Below are positions 48,336 to 59,809 of a DNA stretch of 64,000 bases, one piece after another. The translations under genes were made by a program, and so were the position numbers. Position 1 is the first letter of the stretch. Each line of letters starts with the position of its first letter. The DNA is from Bretschneidera sinensis (Eukaryota; Streptophyta; Magnoliopsida; Brassicales; Akaniaceae). The stretch spans positions 34,629,001 to 34,693,000 of the forward strand of contig CM043698.1 of NCBI GenBank assembly GCA_023935145.1. Direction: 5' to 3'. The notes under the pieces are model-generated. The model worked only from the letters and a program-made list of their open reading frames with translations. It searched no databases and was not told the origin of the DNA.

Positions 48336-49720
48336 AGCTTATGTCAAGATTTGAGGTCTAATTTTCTAAATTGCATGTTTTACCAATGTAAAAACATGCT
48401 GAGATTGAATCTAATTTCATTAAAAATTACCTGTGGACTAAATTTTTAATTCAGTAAGATTCTTTATACTTTATGATAAATTTTATCAAACTATTTTTAC
48501 TAAATTCATAATGTATATTATGATTACAGTTTGATGTTTTTCTATCTTTAAACTTTATGATAAAACTATTAAATTAATTCTTCTTAACTCTTGTGGGTAA
48601 ATTAAGAAAAACTAATTTTAATATATTATCCTAATTAATTATATAAACACAATAAAATCTCTGTGGGGTAAAATCATTATATTCATATAATTAATTACAA
48701 TTAATGTCTATTATGTGATCCTAATCCACTTAATATATAATTTTATATAATTAAAGATGTTGTGGCTACTCTTTAAATATTTTAAAATTATATGGTTCAC
48801 TAGACATTTATATTTACTATATTTTAAGCTCTTCTTAATGCCTAAAAGCAATTACACAGTAACATAATAGGCAATCACTAAGAGTGCTCCCTGGATAATT
48901 GGTCGGGACAAAGCCTCATTAAAAACCAGAATCCTTAGACAGAGCATTGTCCTAGATTATGCTGTCTTATGCTAACTATAAATTGTTTATGAATTATTCA
49001 TAATTTTTAACTTAATTGTTCATAGTAATGTATTATGAACCTTAATGTGTTATGCACAAATTAAGTTTTATGAGAATAACCTAAGTTTACATAATCTAAC
49101 AATATCTAAACTTAATAATATGTTATCATATGTAAATAAAGTTCTCATAAATAAAACATAAATTGCATAATTAACCATAATATTATGCACTTAATTTAAT
49201 TCAATGCACAAAACAAACTCATTCTAAAAGCATGAATTGAAAAACAAAAGCATGCTAAAAATGAGCATTTACTGAAATTGCATATATAGAACTAACATAA
49301 ATAGTATATATGTATAATCTTAATTTGAGCAAAATAATCACAAAATTAAAAATACATGTCCAACATTAAATTATTTATGTACTAAAACTATTTAAACTTA
49401 AATTGCATGCATAACCCAAAAAAATTATACATACATAACACATAATTTTAAACACATAAATAAAATAAATACCTATAAAGTTTCATAAACTTTATTTTTG
49501 CAAATAATTACAAATCATATGCAACATTGTGAAAATCCATAAAATTGGTTTCCAAGATTTTAAAACTCATAAATACTAGAAATCAAATTTCTTAATGATT
49601 TCTAACATTATTTTCTATCAAAAAATACTCGAGAAACAAACTTTAAAATCAAATTATTTTTCGCATATGAATCGAAAGTATTACAGATTGCTTAATACTT
49701 CAAGGCAAAAGCAAACAATG
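48336..49720. other. AT-rich leader of the full copia element
   Basis: About 1.4 kb between primer-binding site and gag with no coding sequence. Very AT-rich. A long untranslated leader is common in plant copia elements. Confidence 0.7.
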
Positions 49721-49733
49721 CTATGATACCAAA

Positions 49734-50300
49734 TGTAAGAATTTAAATATAATCTAAACATGCTAAACAACTTAAATAGCATATAGATTAAATGCGGAAT
49801 TATAAAGACCATAACCATACCTCCAGCCATTGAAGTTTTTCACTTATACAATCTGCTATTCTCTCGATATTGGTTCTTCTAGACTCTCAGAACTCTCTTC
49901 AATTTGATGGTGTATGAAACAAAATGAGAAGTACCGAGTCTAGGGACCAAACCTGTATTTATACATGTTCTTCCATTAAGAACATCCGTTCGTATTCCAT
50001 ACTCTTGTTACCACAATCAATGGATAGCCAAAGAGTTAAACATGGACCATATATAGGTTGGTTACATATACTTTATACTCTCAATACAACCATTGAAAAT
50101 ATAAACCAACATTCCTTAAGCATATACCTTGTGTTTTTTCTCTAACACTCTAACTTGCTAACTCTTAATATGCTCTATGGTTATCCTATTTATAGGAGAA
50201 ATGTACTAATAATAATTGAATTAATTTGGTCACAATTAATGCTTAGTGGAGCACATCTACCTCCACTTAATTGCCACAATTAATGCTTGAATTTATTACA
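49734..50300 (-). repeat. 5' LTR of the full copia element
   Basis: 567 bp partner of 43384-43951. The promoter would drive transcription leftwards. Confidence 0.93.
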
Positions 50301-50305
50301 AACTT
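50301..50305 (+). repeat. Right 5-bp target duplication of the full copia element
   Basis: AACTT, identical to 43379-43383. Confidence 0.9.
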
Positions 50306-51824
50306 TTTTTAACATGGCATGATTTATGTATTTATCTGCCGGATAGACCTAATTTTTGTTTTTTTTAAATAAGAGATTTTACAAGAGTAATTTATCATTA
50401 TTCAAAAGATTAATGATCAAACTTCACTGACACTAAAAATGAAAAAAGATAAACAATAAGAAAAAGTTGCTTTATACCTCAATTTTTTTTTTCAAAAAAG
50501 TATGACAGTTGAGTTAAAACCCAATAAACATTACTTTTTTAAACTACATTAATCAAAAGATAGGCAAAAAAAAGGCTTTTTAAATAAAAATATAAAAATA
50601 ACGTTCAATCAAAAAATTACTGTTTCGACTTATTAATTAAGCATATTACAGTGAAAATAATATAGTTTTTGCCTTTTAATAGAATATATATGTAATCGAT
50701 CTACTAAATGGAGCATTATACAAAATAGTGTAGATCCTATAATTCATCATGGCTACTACATGACAAAATTTGGATGGGTCGAACAAATTGTAAGGGTAAA
50801 GAAGATGCTAAACAAAATGTAAGTCAAGTTCTCGTGTTCAAAATTAGTCAATTATTAGCCGTCCAAACATTAAGGCACTTGTGCGTTTACAATGGAAAAC
50901 GTTCTTCATTACTTTCACAGTAAAGCATGCAGAAACTGTATTTTTATGATACATTTATTACCCATTATAAGTTAACAAATTTAAATAGTAAAAAACACAC
51001 ATTAAATATAAGAATGACACCTGTCACAGCCCAATTTAGTGAACAACAAAGACAGTATCTCTATCTCTCTCTCTGTCTTCGAACGTGGAAATTCACTTTT
51101 GCAGGCTTATGATGATCGGTCATAATATGACGCATGAAAAGTTTTCAAGACTTTCAGTTACACAGAAAAGTATTTTCAAAAATAATATTTTCCTCTAAAA
51201 AACAAAATAAGAGAGGATATTTTGCTCTAAAAATAATAAAATTATTTATTTATTTTTAATAATTAGCACATGAAATAGTTTACAATCACATGAATAAATA
51301 ATTTTTGCGAACAATTATTATTAGATTATCGTATTAGTACGCTTAATTTTAGTAATTATTTAAAAGTTAAAACTCAAGTGGAATTTTTTATATGAAGTTT
51401 TTAAAATCGGTTTAAATAGTTTGCTTTTAATTTTAAAATTGTCATTGATGTATATTTTATAGTTTTATATAGATTAACGACCACAATAATTAATTTTAAT
51501 AATAAAAATATGAAAATTTTAAATAGAGCATGATTAAGGAACCTCACTCTTTAAATCTCAATTGAATTCATGCATTCATCTTTTGTCTGCTGAATTTTTT
51601 TTTTTCTAGCAGTGTTAATCAATAGGCAGAAAATGAAATAAACAAAATAATCAAAAATAAAACTAAAACTATTAAAAAAAGAAGATGGCAATATCTTTCT
51701 GTATTGACTTAAACAACTAACTTACTGTATCTTCCTTGCTGCCTTTTTTTACCTTATCTAATTAGCCGTCCTCAGCAGAGAAAGTCAATGGTCAAGATCG
51801 TTTATTCCAGTTATATCCCAACAG
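50306..51824. other. Upstream region of the MATE gene
   Basis: AT-rich, no coding. A CT run lies at about 51060-51075. Confidence 0.6.
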
Positions 51825-51832
51825 TATTTAAA
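51825..51832 (+). promoter_or_regulatory. TATA-like box of the MATE gene
   Basis: TATTTAAA, about 100 bp upstream of the ATG at 51930, in a good position to set transcription start near 51860. Confidence 0.6.
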
Positions 51833-51929
51833 CCCCCCAAAGCCACACTTTAAACCGTAGTTGCTACGCATCCCTTCATTCAAAATCACTATTCCCCAAA
51901 TTCTCTCTCTTTCTGTTCAGTCTATAACA

Positions 51930-53549
51930 ATGTGTCAGTTACCATCTTCTCCACATTCTTGCAAATACAGTACTTTAGACAAATCAAATCAAGCCCCAGA
52001 AAAGGCACAAGAACCCGACATGTTCACCGCTTTTATCCCCAAGAACCCAAGATATCAACAAGAAGAACCAAATTCACAAAAAACCCATCTCTCTCTTGCA
52101 ATTAAGGAAGCAAAATGCATTGCCAACATAGCTTTCTCTATGGTATTAACAGGTCTCTTGCTATACTCTCGCTCCATGATCTCTATGCTCTTTCTTGGCC
52201 GCTTAGGTGAGCTTGCTCTAGCCGGTGGCTCGTTAGCTATCGGATTCGCTAACATCACTGGTTACTCTGTTCTCTCTGGTCTTGCCATGGGAATGGAACC
52301 CATTTGTGGTCAAGCTTTTGGTGCCAAAAGATACAAACTTCTTGGCCTTACTATGCAAAGAACCGTAGTTTTACTTCTCTTGATTTCACTCCCCATTGCC
52401 TTTTTGTGGTTCAACATGAAAAAGATCCTTCTTTTTTGTGGCCAAGAAGAAGATATTGCTAGTGAAGCTCAATTATACATTCTTTGCTCTCTCCCTGATC
52501 TTATCGCTCAATCAATTTTGCATCCTCTGCGTATATATCTAAGGACTCAATCCATAACCCTGCCTCTAACTTACTGTGCAACTATTGCTATTCTTCTTCA
52601 CATTCCTATTAACCATCTTTTTGTCTCTGTTCTCAATCTTGGCATTAAAGGCATTGCTTTAAGTGCTGTTTGGACTAACTTCAATCTTGTAGGATCATTA
52701 ATCGTTTACGTTATGATCTCTGGCGTTTACAAGGAAACTTGGTCTGAATTTTCCTTAGATGTCTTCAAAGGCTGGAAATCTTTATTGAATTTAGCTATTC
52801 CAAGCTGTATTTCGGTTTGCTTAGAATGGTGGTGGTATGAGATCATGATTTTGCTATGTGGGTTGTTGATAAATCCTCGAGCAACGGTTGCATCAATGGG
52901 GATTTTGATTCAAACCACAGCTTTGATTTACATTTTCCCATCTTCTTTAAGCTTTGGTGTATCAACAAGAGTTGGAAATGAATTAGGAGCGAATCGTCCC
53001 AAGAGAGCGAAACTGGCTGCAATTGTTGGCCTATCTTTAAGCTTCATATTGGGATTTTCAGCATTGCTTTTTGCTGTTATGGTGAGAAAAATTTGGGCTA
53101 GTATGTTCACTCAAGATGCAGAGATTATTGCTTTGACTTCAATGGTTTTGCCTATAATTGGACTCTGTGAGCTTGGAAATTGCCCACAAACAACAGGTTG
53201 TGGTGTGTTGAGAGGTTCTGCTAGGCCTAAATTGGGAGCAAATATCAACTTGGGTTGCTTTTACCTTGTGGGGATGCCAATTGCTGTGTGGTTAAGTTTC
53301 TTTTATGGGTTTGATTTCAAAGGATTATGGCTTGGTCTCTTAGCAGCCCAAGGCTCGTGTGTTGTGACCATGTTGTTTGTTTTGGCTCGAACCAATTGGG
53401 AATGTCAAGCCCAGAGGGCTAAGGAGCTGACTGGAACCATCTCTATTGATGATGACAATGAAGAGGAAGAGACATTATTTAAAGATGACACTGAGAATTC
53501 TTTGGGTTTATTAGTAGATGAAACAAAAGGCAACAATTCACACGTTTGA
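51930..53549 (+). CDS. MATE-family efflux transporter (DTX48-51 like)
   Basis: Intronless, 539 codons. The start is the ATG at 51930: the frame stays open upstream but has no earlier ATG, and MCQ is a usual N-terminus in this plant subgroup. About 70 polar residues come first, then two six-helix MatE halves. Motifs: MFLGRLGELALAGGSLAIGF (helix 1-2), GMEPICGQAFGAKRYKLLG, VSTRVGNELGANRPKRAKLA at the start of half two, and CPQTTGCGVLRGSARPKLGA. The C-terminal tail is acidic (DDDNEEEE). Single-exon structure and these motifs point to the DTX48-51 branch. Family members export organic cations, alkaloids or hormone-related compounds across plasma or internal membranes using a proton gradient. The substrate cannot be told from sequence. 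No damage seen. Confidence 0.92.
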   Translation: MCQLPSSPHSCKYSTLDKSNQAPEKAQEPDMFTAFIPKNPRYQQEEPNSQKTHLSLAIKEAKCIANIAFSMVLTGLLLYSRSMISMLFLGRLGELALAGGSLAIGFANITGYSVLSGLAMGMEPICGQAFGAKRYKLLGLTMQRTVVLLLLISLPIAFLWFNMKKILLFCGQEEDIASEAQLYILCSLPDLIAQSILHPLRIYLRTQSITLPLTYCATIAILLHIPINHLFVSVLNLGIKGIALSAVWTNFNLVGSLIVYVMISGVYKETWSEFSLDVFKGWKSLLNLAIPSCISVCLEWWWYEIMILLCGLLINPRATVASMGILIQTTALIYIFPSSLSFGVSTRVGNELGANRPKRAKLAAIVGLSLSFILGFSALLFAVMVRKIWASMFTQDAEIIALTSMVLPIIGLCELGNCPQTTGCGVLRGSARPKLGANINLGCFYLVGMPIAVWLSFFYGFDFKGLWLGLLAAQGSCVVTMLFVLARTNWECQAQRAKELTGTISIDDDNEEEETLFKDDTENSLGLLVDETKGNNSHV

Positions 53550-53879
53550 TTTGTTTCAAATATGGGTGATGGCTAACATTTTAAACATATGATTTGTCAA
53601 GTAGTGTCACATGTAGATTATGCTACCGGGACGTGATAAAAATTGATTATGATTATTATAAATTTTTTTTTTCTTTTTTTACTAAATGTAAAGGAGATGA
53701 GATTAAGATATAGGTAGGGAAAGAGCTTTTTTTTTTCTATAAAAAATTAATAGGGAAAGAGTTTGTTAGAACTTTTGTTTTCCCATTGTTTTCTAATAGT
53801 AAGTGGAAAGGAAAACAGAAATATACTTCTATTGGTCAAGTGGTGCCTTTATTTGTTTTTATGACTGGATGCATCTCCG
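53550..53879. other. 3' flank of the MATE gene
   Basis: Non-coding. Probably includes the 3' UTR. Confidence 0.5.
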
Positions 53880-53992
53880 TTGGGTGATTCTTGTGCACAA
53901 CTAGTGCAACAAATCAGCACTGCCATTCGTGCGTGGTTGGGTGATTCTTGTGCACAACTAGTGCAACAAATCAGCACTGCCATTCGTGCGTG
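53880..53992. repeat. 57-bp tandem duplication
   Basis: Two adjacent copies beginning at 53880 and 53937 (TTGGGTGATTCTTGTGCAC) look identical across the unit. Near identity suggests a recent duplication. Each copy includes the palindrome GTGCAC. Confidence 0.95.
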
Positions 53993-56900
53993 ATAATGCA
54001 CGTAGGATACGGCGCATGGGGTTTTGATTCTAATTTTGATGTCGGTTGGTTGGAGCCTACTTAACGTAACCCGACCGGTCACCCTTTGCGACTGCCGACT
54101 CCGTGAACGACCTTGCATCTCTAGCGGGTCAGTTTAATCGGGTAGCCTGGCCTGACCCACTTCAAGTGGTACATTTTATTTGAATTAGTATGAGGCTTAT
54201 GACCAATTATTTTTCAAAATATTAATTTTTTTAAAGCTTTCAAAAACTTTTGTATTTTGTTAGGTGTTAAACTAGCATCCTCTGAGACCTAAATTATTTT
54301 CTAAAATAATAAATTCTAACTCTAACTTAATTCATAAAATTTCAAGTTGAGTTCGGGTATGATTGAAATTGACTTGTGCAATATCTCTTAGACATTCAAA
54401 TTTCAAATATAAAAACGTTTTACACAAATTCAAATTATTAGCTAATAATATTGATTACAAATTAATTAATTTGACTTCATTAGTTACGGATTGGTTTGGG
54501 TTTGTAAAAACTCCATTCTTAAACCAACTCAAATTTAATTCGAGCTAAATTTTTTAAAATTTAACAAAACCCAACTTTAGAAAAACCTAATCCTAATTTA
54601 TTCAAACTCAAATTGAGTTATGGGTAAAACTATTTTTCTACCATCCCATATCCTCTTTATTCTAGGTGAAGGCGAAATTTGATCCCAAATAATCTTTGGT
54701 ACAATCCCAGATTCTTTTCATATTTTTATGATAAATTAAATTAGATATGACGTGGGAGATATATAACATCCAATGCACGTTAATTCAACGGTAATGAACT
54801 CATCAACGCTTTTTGTGGTTAAGAGTTTGAGTCCTCTTACCCTAGCCTAGAGTTAGTTGGACATCCACATCTGTGTGCCCAGTCTCGGGGGCTAGCGTAG
54901 CCTAACTATCATATAAACTTTTTTTTTTGATATTTTAATTTATTATCAAACATAATTAAACTAATCATTTGAAATATAACGAGAAGAGTGATGTTACTGG
55001 TACTCAAAAGTTGTTTAGAATGCTAATAATATCACTTTATTGAAAAGCTAACTGCTCGCCAAACATGAAAAGTCCCTTTTAAATGGTTTGCTTCACACGC
55101 TTGAAAAAAAAATCTCAAATTTGTGAGATAACATGGCATGAATTTGATTCTTGCGTAACTTACTTGGTCTTCGGGAAAAAAAAAAATCATAATTTGAATT
55201 GGCCAATCATTATATACCAAAAAAATTGGCCGTTCATTAAAAATAGCAATATTATATACCAAAAGAATTAAAATTAAAATTTATACAAAGAAAAGACATG
55301 CAGCAGACTAGAGCCTGCCGTTCATAACCTTGTCTGAATAGGCAAGACAGGACTGCCGGCTTACCGACCACACTCTTCCTTTCGTTGCCTTGTTGTATAA
55401 ACTTCCAACTAATTAATTAGATTATCATTTTATATTTTATAGTTATACTTATAATTAAATCAAAGTCAAGGGTGACTTTTAACATAATATTGCAACTACG
55501 CATAGAAAAATAATATGGGACGGCGGCCGCGATTTGCTTATAGTAGGTAGGTTGCTTGGCTGTATGCATCAACTTGATAAAATCATAAAAGCTAATGGAT
55601 TTCGATTTCGATTTCGATTTCGATTTAAATTCTGATGAAAAAAAATAAAAGATAACAATGTTATTCTCACCTTTTACAAGTAATACTAAGATTTCCTCTG
55701 TTTTATTAGTGATAAAAGATTTTAGATCTCATTTTATGAAACGGTTTTTGATTTAATTTATGACATTTAAATTTTTTATAGTAAAATGAGAAAAAGGCAT
55801 ATACTGTTAATATTGTTTGGTAAAATATCGATGAAAACGGTTTTTTAAGATAAATTTAAATTTTTATTAAAAAAAATATTATGTCCTATTTTTAAAAAAA
55901 TGTTAATCGGATTAGTTTCTATTTATAATAAATATAAACAAAATAAATAAATTATCTCAACCCCACCAAAAAAAATTAAAAAATTGTAGATCTAAAAAGA
56001 TTCCTCCTCATTCACGGAGGGATTGCTGATGGCACGTGAGGGCAGAGGGTCGACAGTGAGGGGCTTTCAGGTTTCATATTCGGTAAATCTCGACGAGAGC
56101 TTTCCAACGATATCAAATGTATGATTTATTAGTCTTATAATTTAACTTTTCATTATCTATCGGTATCATACCAGAGATCATTATTATCAAAATCATGTAC
56201 TGATATGCTTATTAATAATTGAAAAGGAAGTCAATACGGTCAGGGGTGAAAATCCTCTCCAGTAATTTGAGAATTTTTTTTTCAAGTGCCTATTTGATAA
56301 AAGATTATGATACTCTCAATTTGAAAATTGATATTAAGTCAAGCGTACGGTGAAGTTGAATATCACATCATCAACTAGAATATATTCAAATTCAAATTTG
56401 TCAAAGTCGCATTTAATCTCATTACGAACTTGATCTACATTTCAATTCTTAAATAGAGAGGATCGTGATCTTTTGATAAATGTCACGTCAACATAATGAA
56501 TAACGTGACATTCATCAAATGATGCATTTAAAAAAAATCTCCAAAATACTGGGGAGAATTCTAATCATACGGTCAGTACTTTTTTGGAAACAAAAATCAT
56601 GATTAGTAAGAAATGATGAATAATTAAGATAACACACTTTTCCTAATGCTATTTTGTTGCATAAAAAAAACAAAAGTGTTTGAGCAAGTAACAACAATGC
56701 TTATAAAATGCCATTTTTGCTCACACAGGTTGTAGTTAGCTACCCCTTTGACGAAGTTTTCATGCATGTTTTGCCGCCCTAAATCACATATGGGGACCAT
56801 AATTAAAGAGAGTCCATACAAGTGTGATTGTTCTCAGTTACACGTGGATTAGATATAAATGTTGATTCATCATAGATTATTGAATAAAATTTATCTCACT

Positions 56901-57329
56901 CAATTGCAACAAAAAAAATTTGAATTCAAACATTCTTAACGAAAAAAGCAAACCTCAACCAACTCTTTAAAGCTTCCGGATATATATCATGTACTGTTAT
57001 AATTAGAAGTATTGCGAGAAATTGTTAAATGTTCTCATGGTATCATGCTCTTCTCCATATATGTGAGATTCATTTGTACGTAAAGTAAGATAAATACCGT
57101 ACTCCCAAAGAAAGTTGTCTATGGGCACTTTAAATTATTTTCAAAAGAAAATATTATATATAGGGTATAATTATATTTGACTTTTTCAATACAGTTATCA
57201 GGATTGTCTAAGACATTTCTCAAATTGACATTTTCTATTACTCTGTCTTTATCCTGAAGCACCTAATTAATAAATTTTTCATAGTTAGTTAAAACATCTT
57301 TGTACAGTAGAGTTTGAAACATTAAACAT
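53993..57329. other. Intergenic, non-coding
   Basis: No gene found in 3.3 kb. A weak tRNA-like B-box (GAGTTTGAGTCCTC, 54824-54837) suggests a SINE scrap around 54780-54920. A (TTTCGA)n tract lies at 55600-55626. The rest is AT-rich without structure I can name. Confidence 0.5.
55600..55626. repeat. (TTTCGA)n short tandem repeat
   Basis: About four and a half copies of the hexamer TTTCGA. Confidence 0.9.
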
Positions 57330-57870
57330 ATGAGACATGTTTGAGTAACAGTTTTTTATTTTCAGTTTTTGAAAATGAAAATTGTTTTCTGAAAAAAGTA
57401 TGTTTGGATAACTGTAACTCGAAAACTGTTTTCAAAACAGAAAACAATGAAATGTTATTGTTTGCGTAATCTTATTTTGAAAACTGTTTTGATACACCTT
57501 GTAATTATTTTTAGTTTTGAGTTTAAATTTAAAATCTATATTAATTTTATTTTTTATATTTATTAAATATTTAAAAATAATTAATATTATTTTATTTTTA
57601 AATTTTTAATATTTTTTATATACCATGGAGGAAGAATGAAACAGAGAAGTGAACACTGATTTTAGGGTTATTTTTCAAAAATTATGTCAGAAAACATCAA
57701 TTTAGAGTTTTCAGAAAACAGTTTTTGAAAACTGATTTTTTGAAAACTGTTTTAAAAAATTACTTTTGAAAATTATTTACCAAATATAGAAAAGAGTTTT
57801 TAAAAACTGTTTTCAGTTTTTAAAAACTGCTTTCAAAAACTGTTTCTACACGTAACCATAGCGTTTGACC
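57330..57870. mobile_element. Probable MITE with GTTTTTGAAAACTG repeats
   Basis: About 540 bp filled with CAGTTTTTGAAAAC-like words in both orientations. Its edges are roughly inverted (GTTTGAGTAACAGTTTTTT on the left, AAACTGTTTCTACACGTAAC on the right). The middle is AT-rich and non-coding. It could fold into a hairpin. Superfamily and exact ends are unresolved. Confidence 0.45.
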
Positions 57871-58446
57871 TTTCACTTTGTTGATAACTAAGTTTATGCC
57901 TTGTGGGTTTTAAAGTTTTCCATATGCGTTTTGTTATTTTAACCACGGAAATAGATCATTATTTTAAGCCGCATTAATCAACTTCCACTTCATTTTTCAT
58001 GTGTTTGTTTCGGTAGTTTGGGTTGATTGTTCAAATATCTTTGACGGGTTATATATAGCCAGAGTTTTTTTTTTATTATTTTTTATTTTTAATTTCAGGT
58101 TCTTATATATATATATTTAAATTTCTCCTTATTCGTACCAACGGCCCGATGAGATGGCTAAACAACAGGCAGCAGTAAGCATTCTGTATCTTCAAGGCTC
58201 ACTATCTCTTAATTTGTGAATGACTTAAATTTGTTTCTAATTTTGAGAAGATTAAGGAGTCAAATGCATGTTTTGACTCATCCTTAGATTTTACAAGTAT
58301 AAATACGTTGTAAAAGATTATTATTTTTTATATAAATACACCCCACATAGATTTTTTTCTAACAATATAAATGAATCTTATTGATAAGCATTCAGAAATA
58401 CGAACCATCAATATAATTTCTAACAGTTATATTGATTGTTCACAAT
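57871..58446. other. Intergenic, non-coding
   Basis: AT-rich, no supported feature. Confidence 0.55.
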
Positions 58447-58692
58447 TTCGCACGTGTTTGGTTCAATAGTAAAAACTCAGCTATTTCACTTGAATTGTTT
58501 AGGTTTGAGTCTCCTCATAAGTATTTGTTGGTGTTAAGTTTTTATCTCACAAAGTGTAGGATAGTCTTTAGCTTCGATCTCAATGTAAGTGCGGTGGATA
58601 CTACTTCAGATTCATTTTGTGTGTTGGATCCAATATTTTTTGACGGGTATGCGGGGTAACCTACTTACTCATTTTTGTAATAAAAAAAAAAG
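58447..58692 (+). mobile_element. tRNA-derived SINE-like element with poly(A) tail
   Basis: A box A-like GTTTGGTTCAATAGT (58456-58470) and a box B-like AGGTTTGAGTCTCC (58501-58514), about 40 bp apart, resemble a pol III internal promoter. A non-tRNA body follows and ends in TAATAAAAAAAAAA (about 58678-58691). Size and layout fit a plant SINE. Target duplications were not found. Confidence 0.5.
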
Positions 58693-58823
58693 AAGAAATC
58701 CATCGATCTCAATGTAAGTGTGGTGGATACTACTACTTCAGATTCATTATGTGTGTTGGATCCAATATTTTTTTATGGGCATGTGAGATAACCTACTTAC
58801 TCATTTTTGTAATAAAAAAAAAA
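58576..58823 (+). repeat. 129-bp tandem duplication of the SINE-like 3' body
   Basis: Sequence starting GATCTCAATGTAAGTG occurs at 58576 and again at 58705. Both copies end in TTTTTGTAATAAAAAAAAAA. The copies differ at a few positions, including an extra ACT in the second. Confidence 0.9.
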
Positions 58824-59060
58824 GAGAAATTCTGATTAACGAAATGTGAGAGTTAAATCGGTTTTTTATTTTTAAATTTTCCTTCGATTGATATCTCAAC
58901 AACTTTGAATTGTTCAAATGTAGATACGCACGTTGGCGCAAAATGCAAACCCCACGATTACTCCTATTTATAGGAACGTGCACAAATTTCAAACTAACTT
59001 AACTACAAAACCAAATGTGATATAAATCCTCAACTCCTTTTTGTTCCTGCAAATTTAGGC

Positions 59061-59809
59061 ATGAACAGATTTAAAACAAGCATTGCATTGTTTTTCGTAT
59101 CCTTAATGTTACTATCCAATCACATTACCTCAGGAGTTTATGATGGAGAACAACACAGCATCCAAGAGGAAGAGAAACCATCTTTTGTCAAGATAGTGAC
59201 AGACACAATTTTTTTGTTGAAAAGGTCCCATATAAGTTATTGGGAAAAGATCAGAACCATCATCCATGAAGTGCAGTTACAAATTTTTCCACCAAATTTA
59301 GAGTAAGATTTAATTTTTACACACCCTTTCATTATCTCCCTTCCTTTCTTTTTTCTTTTTTTTTTCATTCGAGCATCGTTAGAAAAACACCCGATCTAGT
59401 CACTCATTTGTAACAGCTTGTCAATCATGAATATTTTCGTTAATTGTTGGCTCGAGTGGTCAAAATGATAACAAGAATGGATGTCTCTAAATCTTTGATA
59501 TTTTCATTTTGTTTTATCAACATTTTCATTAGGTTATTTTTTTTAAAGCTGCTTATCTTTAATTTCTTTTTGTTTTAAATCAGTTTTAGAGGTGCCAATG
59601 AAGCAAATGATAAAGGTGAGAACGGTGGGAATGGTGTGGGAGGACAGATGAACGAGGCAGCTGAGAAGAGTTTTGGATCAAGCAGAGAGACAGTTGAGGA
59701 ATCTGGTAAATCAGCCGCAGAGGTTGTCGGCGAAGCAATCCATAAGACTGCAGAGAAGGTGAAGGAGAGTGTCTCTGATAACCAAGAGTACTCTCATGAT
59801 GAGCTTTGA
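59061..59809 (+). CDS. Small secreted protein with LEA-like C-terminus, 155 aa
   Basis: Two exons, 59061-59302 and 59584-59809, joined at GTAAGA/TCAG sites with the frame preserved. The first ~25 residues are a signal peptide (hydrophobic core IALFFVSLMLLS, likely cut after ITSG). The middle (about 40-80) is amphipathic with YWEKIRTIIHEVQL. The second exon encodes a Gly/Asn/Glu-rich, then Ala/Glu/Lys-rich tail with EAIHKTAEKVKESV, like the 11-residue repeats of LEA group 3 proteins, so it is probably disordered and conditionally helical. A TATA-like TATTTATA sits about 90 bp upstream (near 58966). I do not recognise a named family. Export to the apoplast and a role in stress or seed dryness are inference. 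Confidence 0.72.

Larger units (their letters stand above)
43384..50300 (-). mobile_element. Full-length Ty1/copia LTR retrotransposon, minus strand
   Basis: 6.9 kb. LTRs at 43384-43951 and 49734-50300 both run TGTAAG...TTACA on the plus strand and are flanked by identical AACTT duplications. The primer-binding site (TGGTATCATAG on the minus strand, 49721-49731) lies inside the right LTR, which is therefore the 5' LTR. The polypurine tract (GTGGGAGAA on the minus strand, 43952-43960) adjoins the left LTR. In element order: gag, zinc knuckle, protease, GAG-pre-integrase, integrase, reverse transcriptase, RNase H, the copia order. Several stops and frameshifts disable it. By eye the LTRs differ at about 28-30 of 567 positions, so the insertion is old but not ancient. 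Confidence 0.95.

Noticed and set aside
51861..51929. A 23-residue N-terminal extension of the MATE protein
   Set aside because: It begins at TTG without an ATG. The first ATG at 51930 gives the N-terminus usual for the subgroup.
54776..54930. A second SINE based on GAGTTTGAGTCCTC
   Set aside because: Only a B-box-like word is clear. Box A is weak and no A-tail or target duplication was seen, so it is mentioned only as a possible scrap.
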